58,323 bases of DNA from [Flexibacter] sp. ATCC 35103 (GTDB lineage: Bacteria > Bacteroidota > Bacteroidia > Flavobacteriales > Flavobacteriaceae), in contig NZ_MTQF01000018.1 of the NCBI RefSeq assembly GCF_001975985.1, positions 1-58,323 of the forward strand, written 5' to 3'. Under the pieces are notes generated by a model. The model worked only from the letters and a program-made list of their open reading frames with translations. It made no database searches and had not been told where the DNA came from. Shown here in pieces: positions 41,918 through 49,953 of the stretch. The position numbers and the translations under genes were made by a program. Numbering within the stretch: position 1 is the first letter of the stretch; each line of letters begins with the position of its first letter.

Positions 41918-43915
41918 ATGAAAAACACCATAATAACCTTTATGCTGCTGTTAAGCTGCAGCATATTTGGACAAATGTACAATCCGGTAAAATGGACAAC
42001 AACTGTCGAAAAAACAGCAGATAAAGAATATATACTAAAAGCCCAGGCCGTAATACAATCAGGATGGCATTTATACGGACAATATATTGAAGAAGGCGGA
42101 CCATCGCCAACCGCTTTTACGTTTAAAAACGCTCAAAAAAAATTCGAGTTAATCGGAAAAACAACAGAAGACAAAGGACACGAAACCGTCGATAAAATCT
42201 TCGATATGAAAATTAAATATTTTGAAGACAAAGCTGTTTTTACACAAAAAATAAAATTTACTTCAGATGAAATTGTGAATATTGCTGCCGAAGTAGAATT
42301 CATGGTTTGCGATGACAGCAATTGCTTACCGCCATCATCTGAAGAATTATCCTTTAAGATCCCGAGTGCCAAAAAGTTGGCTTCTGCCGAAGTAACTACT
42401 GATTTAACTAAAAGTGATTCCGTACAAACTGAAGATAAATCAGCAGAAAAAGCAACAGAAAAAGCAGTTGTAAATCATCCTGAAAAAAATAAATCAAGAG
42501 GATTAATAAGCATTTTTATAATCGCTTTTTTATCCGGTTTTGCGGCTTTGCTAACGCCTTGTGTTTTCCCGATGATCCCAATGACCGTGAGTTATTTTAC
42601 CAAACAAAGCAAAACCAAAGCAGCGGGGATCAAAAACGCTTTGATTTATGGCTTTTCGATCGTGATTATCTACGTTTTATTAGGCTCGATTGTAACCGCT
42701 GTTTTTGGTGCAGATTCCCTGAATGCACTTTCTACAAATGTTTGGTTCAACCTGATATTCTTTATTTTACTGGTCGTTTTTGCTTGTTCTTTTTTAGGGG
42801 CTTTCGAAATTATGCTTCCAAATTCCCTTGCCAATAAAGTCGATTCGCAAGCGGATAGAGGAGGACTAATTGGGATTTTCTTTATGGCTTTGGCCTTAGC
42901 CATTGTATCGTTTTCTTGTACCGGACCTATTGTAGGAACTTTATTGGTAGAAGCAGCTTCAAAAGGCGGGATTGCCCCAATTGTGGGAATGTTAGGATTT
43001 TCGATTGCTATTGCATTGCCATTCTCGTTATTTGCTGCTTTTCCGGGTTGGCTGAATGCGCTGCCAAAATCAGGTGGATGGCTTAATACTGTAAAAGTAG
43101 TTTTAGGCTTTCTGGAATTGGCTTTAGCTTTCAAATTTTTATCTAATGCTGATCTGGTTTTGCAATTGCATTGGCTCGAAAGAGAAGTTTTCTTAACCAT
43201 CTGGATTGCTGTTTTTGCTGTTTTAGCACTTTATTTATTTGGAAAAATTACCTTGCCGCACGATTCACCTCTACATAATATTTCGGTTGGACGATTGATT
43301 TTTGGCTTGCTCGTTCTGAGTTTTACAATTTATCTGATTCCGGGACTTTTTGGTGCTCCTCTAAAATTAATCAGCGGATTCCCGCCACCAATGCATTACA
43401 GCGAATCACCGGACGGATTTGGAGTTTCTGGAAATTCAGCTCAAAGCAAAACAATTTTGCCAGAAGGAGCAGAATTTGGCCCGCAGAATATCATTACTTT
43501 TCATGATTATCAAAAAGGAATGGAATTCGCTAAAAAGGCTGGAAAACCAATTTTATTAGATTTTACAGGATATGCCTGTGTAAATTGCAGAAAAATGGAA
43601 GAACTGGTCTGGTCAGATGCTAAGATTTTAGGAGTTTTAAAAAATGATTTGGTTTTGATTTCGCTTTATGTTGATGATAAAAAAGAATTGCCTGAAAGTG
43701 AACAATATATCTCTGAAACCACTGGCAAAAAAATCAAAACAATTGGTAATAAGTGGAGCGATTTACAGATTAAAACCTATAAGGCAAACGCACAGCCATT
43801 TTATGTAATTGTAGATCATAACAGCAATAATTTAACCCAACCTTCAGCATATAATCCTGATATCGAAAACTATTATGACTGGTTGAATACAGGAATCAAA
43901 AATTTCAAAAAATAA
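41918..43915 (+). CDS. dsbD: thiol:disulfide interchange protein DsbD
   Basis: 665 aa with all three DsbD parts. The periplasmic N-terminal domain (about 20-145) has the exchange pair Cys131 and Cys136 (CDDSNCLPP). The eight-helix membrane domain (about 195-480) has Cys215 (TPCVFPMIP) and Cys334 (SFSCTGP). The C-terminal thioredoxin-like domain (about 520-660) has CVNC (Cys554, Cys557). DsbD carries electrons from cytoplasmic thioredoxin to periplasmic reductases, here presumably the two TlpA-like proteins. The cysteine-desulfurase-like gene follows 22 bp later, so the pair should be co-transcribed. Confidence 0.93.
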   Translation: MKNTIITFMLLLSCSIFGQMYNPVKWTTTVEKTADKEYILKAQAVIQSGWHLYGQYIEEGGPSPTAFTFKNAQKKFELIGKTTEDKGHETVDKIFDMKIKYFEDKAVFTQKIKFTSDEIVNIAAEVEFMVCDDSNCLPPSSEELSFKIPSAKKLASAEVTTDLTKSDSVQTEDKSAEKATEKAVVNHPEKNKSRGLISIFIIAFLSGFAALLTPCVFPMIPMTVSYFTKQSKTKAAGIKNALIYGFSIVIIYVLLGSIVTAVFGADSLNALSTNVWFNLIFFILLVVFACSFLGAFEIMLPNSLANKVDSQADRGGLIGIFFMALALAIVSFSCTGPIVGTLLVEAASKGGIAPIVGMLGFSIAIALPFSLFAAFPGWLNALPKSGGWLNTVKVVLGFLELALAFKFLSNADLVLQLHWLEREVFLTIWIAVFAVLALYLFGKITLPHDSPLHNISVGRLIFGLLVLSFTIYLIPGLFGAPLKLISGFPPPMHYSESPDGFGVSGNSAQSKTILPEGAEFGPQNIITFHDYQKGMEFAKKAGKPILLDFTGYACVNCRKMEELVWSDAKILGVLKNDLVLISLYVDDKKELPESEQYISETTGKKIKTIGNKWSDLQIKTYKANAQPFYVIVDHNSNNLTQPSAYNPDIENYYDWLNTGIKNFKK

Positions 43916-43937
43916 GCTGTTTTTAAAAGATAAAATA

Positions 43938-45437
43938 ATGAATGCTATTCTGAATAAAACGGAACCGACACAATTAGAACGCTATTTTTCTAAGTTCAGG
44001 GGAAATACTATTGGGGTAAATCACAGTTTCGAATCCACATACGGGAAACAAAAACTAATATATGCAGATTGGATTGCCAGCGGAAGATTATATGCTCCTT
44101 TAGAAGATATTATGCTTTCTAAAATTGGGCCAATGATTGCCAACACCCATTCGTTTTCAAGCCAAACCGGTAAAGCTTCAACTTATGCGTATCAGCATGC
44201 ACGCGACCTGATTAAAAAACACGTGAATGCAAATGAGCACGATTGCCTTGTAGCAACCGGAACCGGAATGACAGCCGCTTTATCGAAGTTGCAGCGCATT
44301 ATGGGTTTGCGATCAAAAGATAATATTTACAATATAAAACCAAATTTTGATAATCAAAGACCAGTGGTTTTTATCACACATATGGAGCATCACTCTAATC
44401 AGGTTCCGTGGTATGAAACCATTGCAGATGTGGTGGTTTTAACTCCCGATGAAAATAATCTGGCTGATCCCCAAATATTGTCAGAAGAGCTTAAAAAATA
44501 TGCAAACAGAGCTTTGAAGATTGGCTCGTTTACAGCATGTTCCAATGTAAACGGAATCATTACGCCATATCATAAACTGGCTAAAATCATGCATCAAAAT
44601 AATGGGCTATGTTTTGTAGATTTTGCAGCTTCAGCGCCTTATCTTGCTATAAATATGCATCCTGAAGATCCTGAAGAACAATTGGATGCAATTTTCTTTT
44701 CGCCTCATAAATTTCTTGGAGGTCCGGGAACGTGTGGAATTTTGGTTTTTAATGAAAAATTATACCAATCAAACTTTCCCGATAATCCCGGCGGAGGAAA
44801 TGTAAAATGTACGAATCCCTGGGGAGGTTACCATTACAGCGATGCTATAGAAGTAAAAGAAGATGGCGGAACTCCGGGTTTTTTACAAGTCATGCGAACA
44901 GCTTTATGTCTGGAACTGAAAAACCAAATGGGAATCGAAAACATGAAAAACAGAGAAAATGAATTGCTTGAAATTTGTTTTTCTGAACTTCAAAAAATAA
45001 AAGGCTTATCTATTTTAGGAGATTTAAATACGGAGAGAATTGGCTGTGTTTCTTTTACGATTGAAAATATTCATTATAATTTAATTGTCAGACTTTTAAA
45101 CGATCGTTTCGGGATTCAGGTTCGTGGCGGATGGTCCTGTGCAAGTACATATGCACATTATTTGTTTGATATTAATGAAAAACAATCAATCGAGATGACA
45201 AACGAAATTCTGGATAAAAACCTAAGCAATAAGCCAGGCTGGGTTCGGGTTTCACTTCATCCCACAATGACAACCCAGGAATTATTGTTTATTTGTGATG
45301 CGATACAAAAAGTAGCTTTGAACTACGAAAAATGGCAGGAAGCTTATCGTTATAATCCAATAAATAATGAGTTTGAAAGCATTGTAAACAAAGAAACAAT
45401 TGCCGAAGATGTGAAAGAATGGTTTTGTCTGGACTAA
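43938..45437 (+). CDS. class V aminotransferase-fold PLP enzyme, cysteine-desulfurase-like
   Basis: 499 aa, cytoplasmic. PLP-binding Lys258 is in FSPHKFLGG, the PLP-contacting Asp228 in CFVDFAASAPY, and His151 in MEHHSN matches the stacking His of NifS/SufS enzymes. RGGWSCAS places a Cys at 401, where desulfurases have the persulfide-forming Cys (RxGxxCA). It is longer than SufS (about 406 aa), with an extra C-terminal 70 residues. Cysteine desulfuration is therefore likely but not proven; kynureninase-like or isopenicillin-epimerase-like activity is the alternative. It ends locus B and would use cysteine freed by reduction and proteolysis upstream. Confidence 0.8.
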   Translation: MNAILNKTEPTQLERYFSKFRGNTIGVNHSFESTYGKQKLIYADWIASGRLYAPLEDIMLSKIGPMIANTHSFSSQTGKASTYAYQHARDLIKKHVNANEHDCLVATGTGMTAALSKLQRIMGLRSKDNIYNIKPNFDNQRPVVFITHMEHHSNQVPWYETIADVVVLTPDENNLADPQILSEELKKYANRALKIGSFTACSNVNGIITPYHKLAKIMHQNNGLCFVDFAASAPYLAINMHPEDPEEQLDAIFFSPHKFLGGPGTCGILVFNEKLYQSNFPDNPGGGNVKCTNPWGGYHYSDAIEVKEDGGTPGFLQVMRTALCLELKNQMGIENMKNRENELLEICFSELQKIKGLSILGDLNTERIGCVSFTIENIHYNLIVRLLNDRFGIQVRGGWSCASTYAHYLFDINEKQSIEMTNEILDKNLSNKPGWVRVSLHPTMTTQELLFICDAIQKVALNYEKWQEAYRYNPINNEFESIVNKETIAEDVKEWFCLD

Positions 45438-45458
45438 GTTTCTAAACCAAATTATAAT

Positions 45459-45501
45459 AAAAAAGGTTTGAATCAAAATTATCTGATTCAAACCTTTTTT
45501 T
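45459..45501. terminator. strong bidirectional terminator
   Basis: A perfect stem of at least 15 bp (45461-45475 with 45484-45498), 8-nt loop, A-run on the left and T-run on the right. It serves both the locus B operon and the convergent transporter operon. Confidence 0.9.
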
Positions 45502-45517
45502 ATTTTTTAAAATGAAA

Positions 45518-46819
45518 TTATTTCGCAGCCTTTACTTTGTGCCCGTACAAACCAAAAGATAAAATAATAACAAAACACAACAACGGAATAATATATCCGG
45601 ATTGAATATCATCATGTTTCATATCGATCAAAGTTCCCATTCCGTACGGAAGTATTGCGCCGCCAACAATTGACATAACCAACCACGAAGAACCTGTTTC
45701 TGTATTCGATTTTAAACCTGTTAATCCTAATGAAAAGATCGTAGGAAACATAATCGACATAAAAAATCCGATTCCGCCAAGCGCATAAATAATATAAATA
45801 CCGGATCCGTAAATTGCTACTAAACAAAGCAAAACGCTGATGATACAATAGATAGAAAGCAAAATGTAATCCTTAACAAATTTTAGAAAAAAGGTTCCGC
45901 TAAATCGTCCCATCATAAACAAAAAGCCATAAATACCAAGATAATAAGCCGCAGTTTTTTCATCTAATCCAGCTTCTTTTTGTGCTATTCGTACAAAAAA
46001 ACTGGTGATGCAAACTTGTGCACCAACATAAAAAAATTGTGCCACAACAGCCCAGCTTAAATGCGAAAATTTCAGGACAGAAAAAAATCCGGGTTTTGCT
46101 TCATTTTCAGTTTGCTGGGATTTCATAGAAGGCAAGTGCATAAAATAAAATACAACTGCTACTAAAACCAATATGCTTCCCAGAATAATATAAGGCAATT
46201 TTACAGTCGAGGCTTCCTCCAATAAATAAGCAGCTCTTGTAGCATCAGGCATTGAAGCTAATTGCTCCGGCGTATGATTAACGCCCGAAAGTATAAAAAC
46301 TCCTCCAAGTAAAGGAGCCAGAGTTACAGCCAAACCATTAAAAGAAGCGGCTAAATTCAATCTTGTCGAAGAAGATTCCGGAGGACCTAAAATTGCTGCA
46401 TACGGATTAGCGCTCGTTTCAAGAATTGTTAATCCGCAGCCAATAATAAATAATGCCAGTAAAAAAAGCTCATAGGTTCTGGTATTTGCTGCCGGTACAA
46501 ATAAAAATGCTCCCGCCGCAAAGACCAATAAACCAGTAATAATACTGTTTTTATAACCAATTTTTTTAATGATAATTCCCGCCGGAATAGCCATTATAAA
46601 ATAGGCAAAAAAGATCGACGTATCGATTAATGTAGATTGTCTGTTGTTGAGCTGGCATGCTTTCTTTAAATGCGGAATCAAAATTCCGTCAAGACCATGC
46701 GCCATTCCCCACAGGAAAAATAAACTGGTGATTAATATAAAGGGCAAAAGGTATTTTTTGCTTGAGCCTGTTTCGGGAGCGACTTCGTGTTGATCGCTGG
46801 TTTGGTTGGTTATTTGCAT
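45518..46819 (-). CDS. fucP: FucP-like sugar:proton symporter (MFS)
   Basis: 433 aa with twelve predicted membrane helices. SLFFLWGMAHGLDGILIPHLK (split at about 34-54) is the hallmark N-terminal helix of the FucP/GluP branch; TNPYAAILGPPESSSTRLNLAASFN-like sequence near 135-160 is another. With L-fucose dehydrogenase and fuconolactonase genes in the divergent operon, L-fucose or a related deoxy-sugar is the best guess, though FucP-branch members can carry glucose, galactose or mannose. It is the last gene of the minus-strand cluster, set off by a repeat element upstream and a strong terminator downstream. Confidence 0.85.
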   Translation of the reverse strand: MQITNQTSDQHEVAPETGSSKKYLLPFILITSLFFLWGMAHGLDGILIPHLKKACQLNNRQSTLIDTSIFFAYFIMAIPAGIIIKKIGYKNSIITGLLVFAAGAFLFVPAANTRTYELFLLALFIIGCGLTILETSANPYAAILGPPESSSTRLNLAASFNGLAVTLAPLLGGVFILSGVNHTPEQLASMPDATRAAYLLEEASTVKLPYIILGSILVLVAVVFYFMHLPSMKSQQTENEAKPGFFSVLKFSHLSWAVVAQFFYVGAQVCITSFFVRIAQKEAGLDEKTAAYYLGIYGFLFMMGRFSGTFFLKFVKDYILLSIYCIISVLLCLVAIYGSGIYIIYALGGIGFFMSIMFPTIFSLGLTGLKSNTETGSSWLVMSIVGGAILPYGMGTLIDMKHDDIQSGYIIPLLCFVIILSFGLYGHKVKAAK

Positions 46820-46843
46820 GAGTTTTTTGGTTGATAGTTTTTA

Positions 46844-46923
46844 AAAGGTTCAAAGTGACTGAGGTGCAGAGGCTCAAAGGTTTTGGGTTCAAAGTCAGGA
46901 AACCTATGTTCCTTTGAACCTTT
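46844..46923. repeat. palindromic repeat between transporter and MaoC genes
   Basis: AAAGGTTCAAAG (46844-46855) and CTTTGAACCTTT (46912-46923) are perfect 12-bp inverted arms; GGGTTCAAAG and CTCAAAGGTT units lie between. A dispersed-repeat type element with no coding potential. Confidence 0.7.
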
Positions 46924-46936
46924 GGTCCTTTATACC

Positions 46937-47383
46937 TTAAAAAATATTTTTCTTGACTAAGAGTAAGTGATCGCAGACTAAAACTACTTCACCTCTTTGA
47001 TTGATGATTTCTACGTGTTCTGTTACAGTTCCCATATCTGGTTTTTTGGCTTCGCCTTTTTCTGAGATGGTGATTTCAGAATGAATGGTATCGCCAATAT
47101 GAACCGGTTTTACAAATCGCATTCGGTCATAACCTTTAGAAAACGCTTCAGGATTAATTTCTGAGGCTGTTAAACCAATTCCGATACTAAAAACCATTGT
47201 TCCGTGTGCAATGCGTTGCCCAAAAGGTTGTGTTTTGCACCATTCCTCATCCATATGATGCGGAAAAAAATCTCCCGTATGTCCGGCATGAACAACAAAA
47301 TCGGTTTCGGTAATTGTTCTGCCAAAAGTCACGCGTTTATCGCCAATTTGGTACTCTTCGAAAAATGTTGATTTGAAATACAT
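46937..47383 (-). CDS. MaoC-family hydratase (hot-dog fold)
   Basis: 148 aa from the ATG at 47383. A longer frame from 47422 would add 13 residues that are encoded by a dispersed repeat arm (47400-47426), so I reject it. The MaoC signature is present: GHTGDFFPHHMDEE with the catalytic pair Asp38 and His43, then RIAHGTM. Family members hydrate 2-enoyl-CoA or related acyl-CoA. Two CoA-transferases are encoded upstream on the same strand, which suggests a CoA-thioester pathway. The substrate is unknown; mesaconyl- or itaconyl-CoA hydratases belong to this fold, but no CitE-type lyase is encoded here. Confidence 0.88.
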   Translation of the reverse strand: MYFKSTFFEEYQIGDKRVTFGRTITETDFVVHAGHTGDFFPHHMDEEWCKTQPFGQRIAHGTMVFSIGIGLTASEINPEAFSKGYDRMRFVKPVHIGDTIHSEITISEKGEAKKPDMGTVTEHVEIINQRGEVVLVCDHLLLVKKNIF

Positions 47384-47399
47384 CGTTTTTTTGTTTTTA

Positions 47400-47558
47400 C
47401 CATATAAGTAATATAAGTTCATTTAATTACTTTGTGTTGAGCTTATCTGAACTTATAAATTTTATATGATTTATTATTTTTTCTTTTTAATACTGCTTAT
47501 ATGAGTTAAAACTTTCTCAGCACAAACCAATTTAAATGAACTTATATCACTTATATGG
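47400..47558. repeat. large inverted-repeat element between MaoC and Gfo/Idh genes
   Basis: 27-bp outer arms (47400-47426 and 47532-47558) match as inverted repeats at 26 of 27 positions. Inner TTTGTGTTGAG and CTCAGCACAAA also pair, so the whole 159 bp could fold into one long hairpin. No transposase or terminal duplication is evident. It looks like a small mobile palindromic element. Confidence 0.75.
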
Positions 47559-47564
47559 TTCAAA

Positions 47565-48629
47565 TTAGTTTTCAAGAGAAACCCCTCCGTTTTTGTTGCT
47601 GATGTAACAGGCTTCGACTACTTTCATCGTGTCGAGAACGTCCTGAATACTTGCCAGTAATTTAGTGTCGGAACCTTCCTTAAAACGCATTAGGTTTGAC
47701 ATTGTTCCTATAAAAGCTTCGGGAAACCACGAACCTTCGAGTTCGATTTTTTGCCATTCATATTCGCCTTTTTCGTTGGGTAAAGCATATTCAAATTCAT
47801 CCGGCAAACCATCAGGATAATTCATTAATAAACCCATTTTAGCTTTGATAGCGCCTTTTGTTCCTTCCCATTTAATGTAGCTTTCCTCGTGTTTAGGTCC
47901 AAAATGATGATCGTGATTCGTATTGATTACAACATGTTTGTCTTCTCCATAATCTAAAATGATTGTAGAACGGCAAGAGGATAATTTTTTTAGCGGATGT
48001 TTCGCTGTTTTTGCCATCACACTTTTCGGATTTCCTAAAAATGACCTGATGCAATCGATATAGTGAACACTATGAAAAAGAATTTCTAATCTGGGGTGTT
48101 CCTTAATTAGCGGAAATAATTCCCATGGTGTGTTTACCGTAACTTTAAATTCAAAATCATACAAATCTCCAATAATTCCCTGATCGATTATATAGCGGGC
48201 AGCGCTTACAAAAGAGGCAAAACGCAATTGAAAATTAATTGCCGCAACCAGATTTTTACGCTCACAAACGGCAACAATTTCACGTGCCTGATCAAGATCA
48301 TTTCCCATAGGTTTCTGAATCAGCACTGCGGCTCCGTCAGGCAATTGTTCCAGAATTTCGATGTATTGGTCGGGTAGGACCGTAATATCATAAACAGCAT
48401 TTGATGGTGCATTTTTTACCGCATCAGCCACGTTTTCAAAAACATGTGCAATTTTAAATTGTTTTGCCAGATCATGTGCTTTCGAAATCGTTCTGTTTGT
48501 AATCCCAAAAACTTCAAAACCAGCCATTTCATAAGCAGGCAAATGAGCATCTTTTACAATACCGCTTGCGCCGATAATAATAATGGGTTGGTTGGTTTCC
48601 GGTAATTTAGGTTTATATGGAATATTCAT
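47565..48629 (-). CDS. Gfo/Idh/MocA-family oxidoreductase
   Basis: 354 aa. N-terminal Rossmann domain with the nucleotide-binding IIGASGIVKDAHLPAYE (17-33) and LIQKPMGND (about 104-112), the equivalent of the family EKP motif; C-terminal alpha/beta substrate domain (about 130-345). These enzymes oxidise or reduce hydroxyl groups of sugars, inositols or their acids with NAD(P). It starts 67 bp after the SBP homologue upstream. Substrate unknown, though a role in modified-sugar or sugar-acid turnover fits the neighbourhood. Confidence 0.9.
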   Translation of the reverse strand: MNIPYKPKLPETNQPIIIIGASGIVKDAHLPAYEMAGFEVFGITNRTISKAHDLAKQFKIAHVFENVADAVKNAPSNAVYDITVLPDQYIEILEQLPDGAAVLIQKPMGNDLDQAREIVAVCERKNLVAAINFQLRFASFVSAARYIIDQGIIGDLYDFEFKVTVNTPWELFPLIKEHPRLEILFHSVHYIDCIRSFLGNPKSVMAKTAKHPLKKLSSCRSTIILDYGEDKHVVINTNHDHHFGPKHEESYIKWEGTKGAIKAKMGLLMNYPDGLPDEFEYALPNEKGEYEWQKIELEGSWFPEAFIGTMSNLMRFKEGSDTKLLASIQDVLDTMKVVEACYISNKNGGVSLEN

Positions 48630-48661
48630 ATGTTTTAATTTAAAGGTTTTTTAAGCTTCTT

Positions 48662-48714
48662 AGTGGCTAAGTTGCTAAGTTTTCTCTCATCGTGGTTTAA
48701 ACTTTGACAAAGTT
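48662..48714. repeat. dispersed repeat reaching into the 3' end of the SBP gene
   Basis: GCTAAGTTGCTAAGT units (48662-48680; again at 54486-54526) and a perfect palindrome AACTTTG-A-CAAAGTT (48700-48714) that encodes the last residues of the SBP homologue (FVKV) and abuts its stop at 48697-48699. Confidence 0.65.
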
Positions 48715-49953
48715 GCCTGGAAAGGTTAAACTCGTTAATTTTTCAATCTCATTTTGAGTCTCTTCGATTAGTTTTTCAGACGTAATATTGCTTTCAATCG
48801 CCTTTAAAACCATTTGATCTATTAATACTGCTACTTTAGGCCAGATTGGAGTCTGGGGCAAAGTCAAAGCATTTTCGTGCAGCATTTCGAGTTTGTGATA
48901 AAACGGAATAATTTCATTGATTTCAGGATCATTCCAGGTCGATTTTCTACAACCAATTCCGCCTTCTTTTGTTAATAGTTTGTCGCTTTTTACACTCGTT
49001 GCAAATCGTAAAAAATCATAAGCCAGCGTTTTATTTTTGCTTCCTATGCCAATGGTATATAGCCAATAAACATTAAGGGAAGCCGTTTTATGATTGGGAT
49101 CAGAAGGAAGTTCCGCAATATCGACTTTCCCTTTTACTTTCGATTCATCGATCACTTCGCACATCGAAGCAAATCCAAACCAATTGATTGCCATTGCAGC
49201 CTGTCCTTCGGCGAAAGCTATTCCTGCTTCTACAGAACCAAAAATTTTCGATTTTGGATGAATTGCATTTTTATTGTTTACAATCGCTCTGTAAAAATCT
49301 AAAGCTTCAATTGCGGGATTATGATTGATATTAATTTGATTTTGATCGTTTAATAATAACCCGCCGCGAGTCCATAATTGCAGGCAAAAATCAAAAACCA
49401 TATTGTGTCCGTCTGGAAAATTGGCAAAAACGCAACCATAAAGATTTTCTTCCGGACGATTAAAAAACTCAGCTATTTGTACAAATTGTTTCCATGTTTT
49501 TGGAGGATTTAATTCATAACCAAATTGCTTTTTAAAGTTTTCTTTCTCGTTATTATCTTCAAATAAATCGGTTCTGAAAATCAAACATTCAGGTCCGTCA
49601 TGAAAAGGCAAACCATAAGTGCCGCTTTTTATTTGCTGTAAATGCAATAACGAATTATGCCATCCTTCAGGATAATCCTGCGGAGGATTTTGATTGATAA
49701 GAGAGGTTAAATCCAGCACTGCTTTTTCGTTTACAGCGTCAAATATCCAATCCGTATTAATATGTGCAATATCCCATTTGCCATTTTTTAAACCTTTATT
49801 AGTAATTGTTTCTTCATAAAGATCATGTAATTCCAGCGGAACCATTTCTGCCTCGACAGCAATATTATATTTCAGGCAAAATAAATCCCATAGCTTTTGC
49901 AGCGTATTTTCGAAAGGATCAAATTTGCGGACAGCTATTCTTATTTTTTCCAT
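48697..49953 (-). CDS. solute-binding-protein homologue without signal peptide (SBP2)
   Basis: 418 aa, resembling family 1 extracellular solute-binding proteins: two-lobe pattern with WDIAHINTDWIFDAV (about 60-74), YGLPFHDGPECLIFRTD (113-129) and GIAFAEGQAAMAINWFGF. It begins MEKIRIAVRKFDPFENT with no hydrophobic leader. The start overlaps the preceding CoA-transferase stop by one base (TAATG), so no hidden upstream signal peptide is possible. Several free Cys (CLKYN, CVFANF, CLQLW) also fit a cytoplasmic protein. No ABC permease or ATPase is encoded nearby. Its role is unknown: ligand-binding cofactor, sensor or enzyme are all open. Confidence 0.8.
   Translation of the reverse strand: MEKIRIAVRKFDPFENTLQKLWDLFCLKYNIAVEAEMVPLELHDLYEETITNKGLKNGKWDIAHINTDWIFDAVNEKAVLDLTSLINQNPPQDYPEGWHNSLLHLQQIKSGTYGLPFHDGPECLIFRTDLFEDNNEKENFKKQFGYELNPPKTWKQFVQIAEFFNRPEENLYGCVFANFPDGHNMVFDFCLQLWTRGGLLLNDQNQININHNPAIEALDFYRAIVNNKNAIHPKSKIFGSVEAGIAFAEGQAAMAINWFGFASMCEVIDESKVKGKVDIAELPSDPNHKTASLNVYWLYTIGIGSKNKTLAYDFLRFATSVKSDKLLTKEGGIGCRKSTWNDPEINEIIPFYHKLEMLHENALTLPQTPIWPKVAVLIDQMVLKAIESNITSEKLIEETQNEIEKLTSLTFPGNFVKV

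Noticed and set aside
41794..41982. Minus-strand 62-residue frame across the dsbD start
   Set aside because: Consists of terminator and leader sequence plus antisense of dsbD; no recognisable domain.
42670..43200. Minus-strand 176-residue frame inside dsbD
   Set aside because: Antisense shadow of the membrane domain; Pro/Thr/Lys-rich composition typical of such shadows.
47384..47422. Longer start for MaoC (ATG at 47422)
   Set aside because: The extra residues are encoded by one arm of a dispersed inverted repeat.
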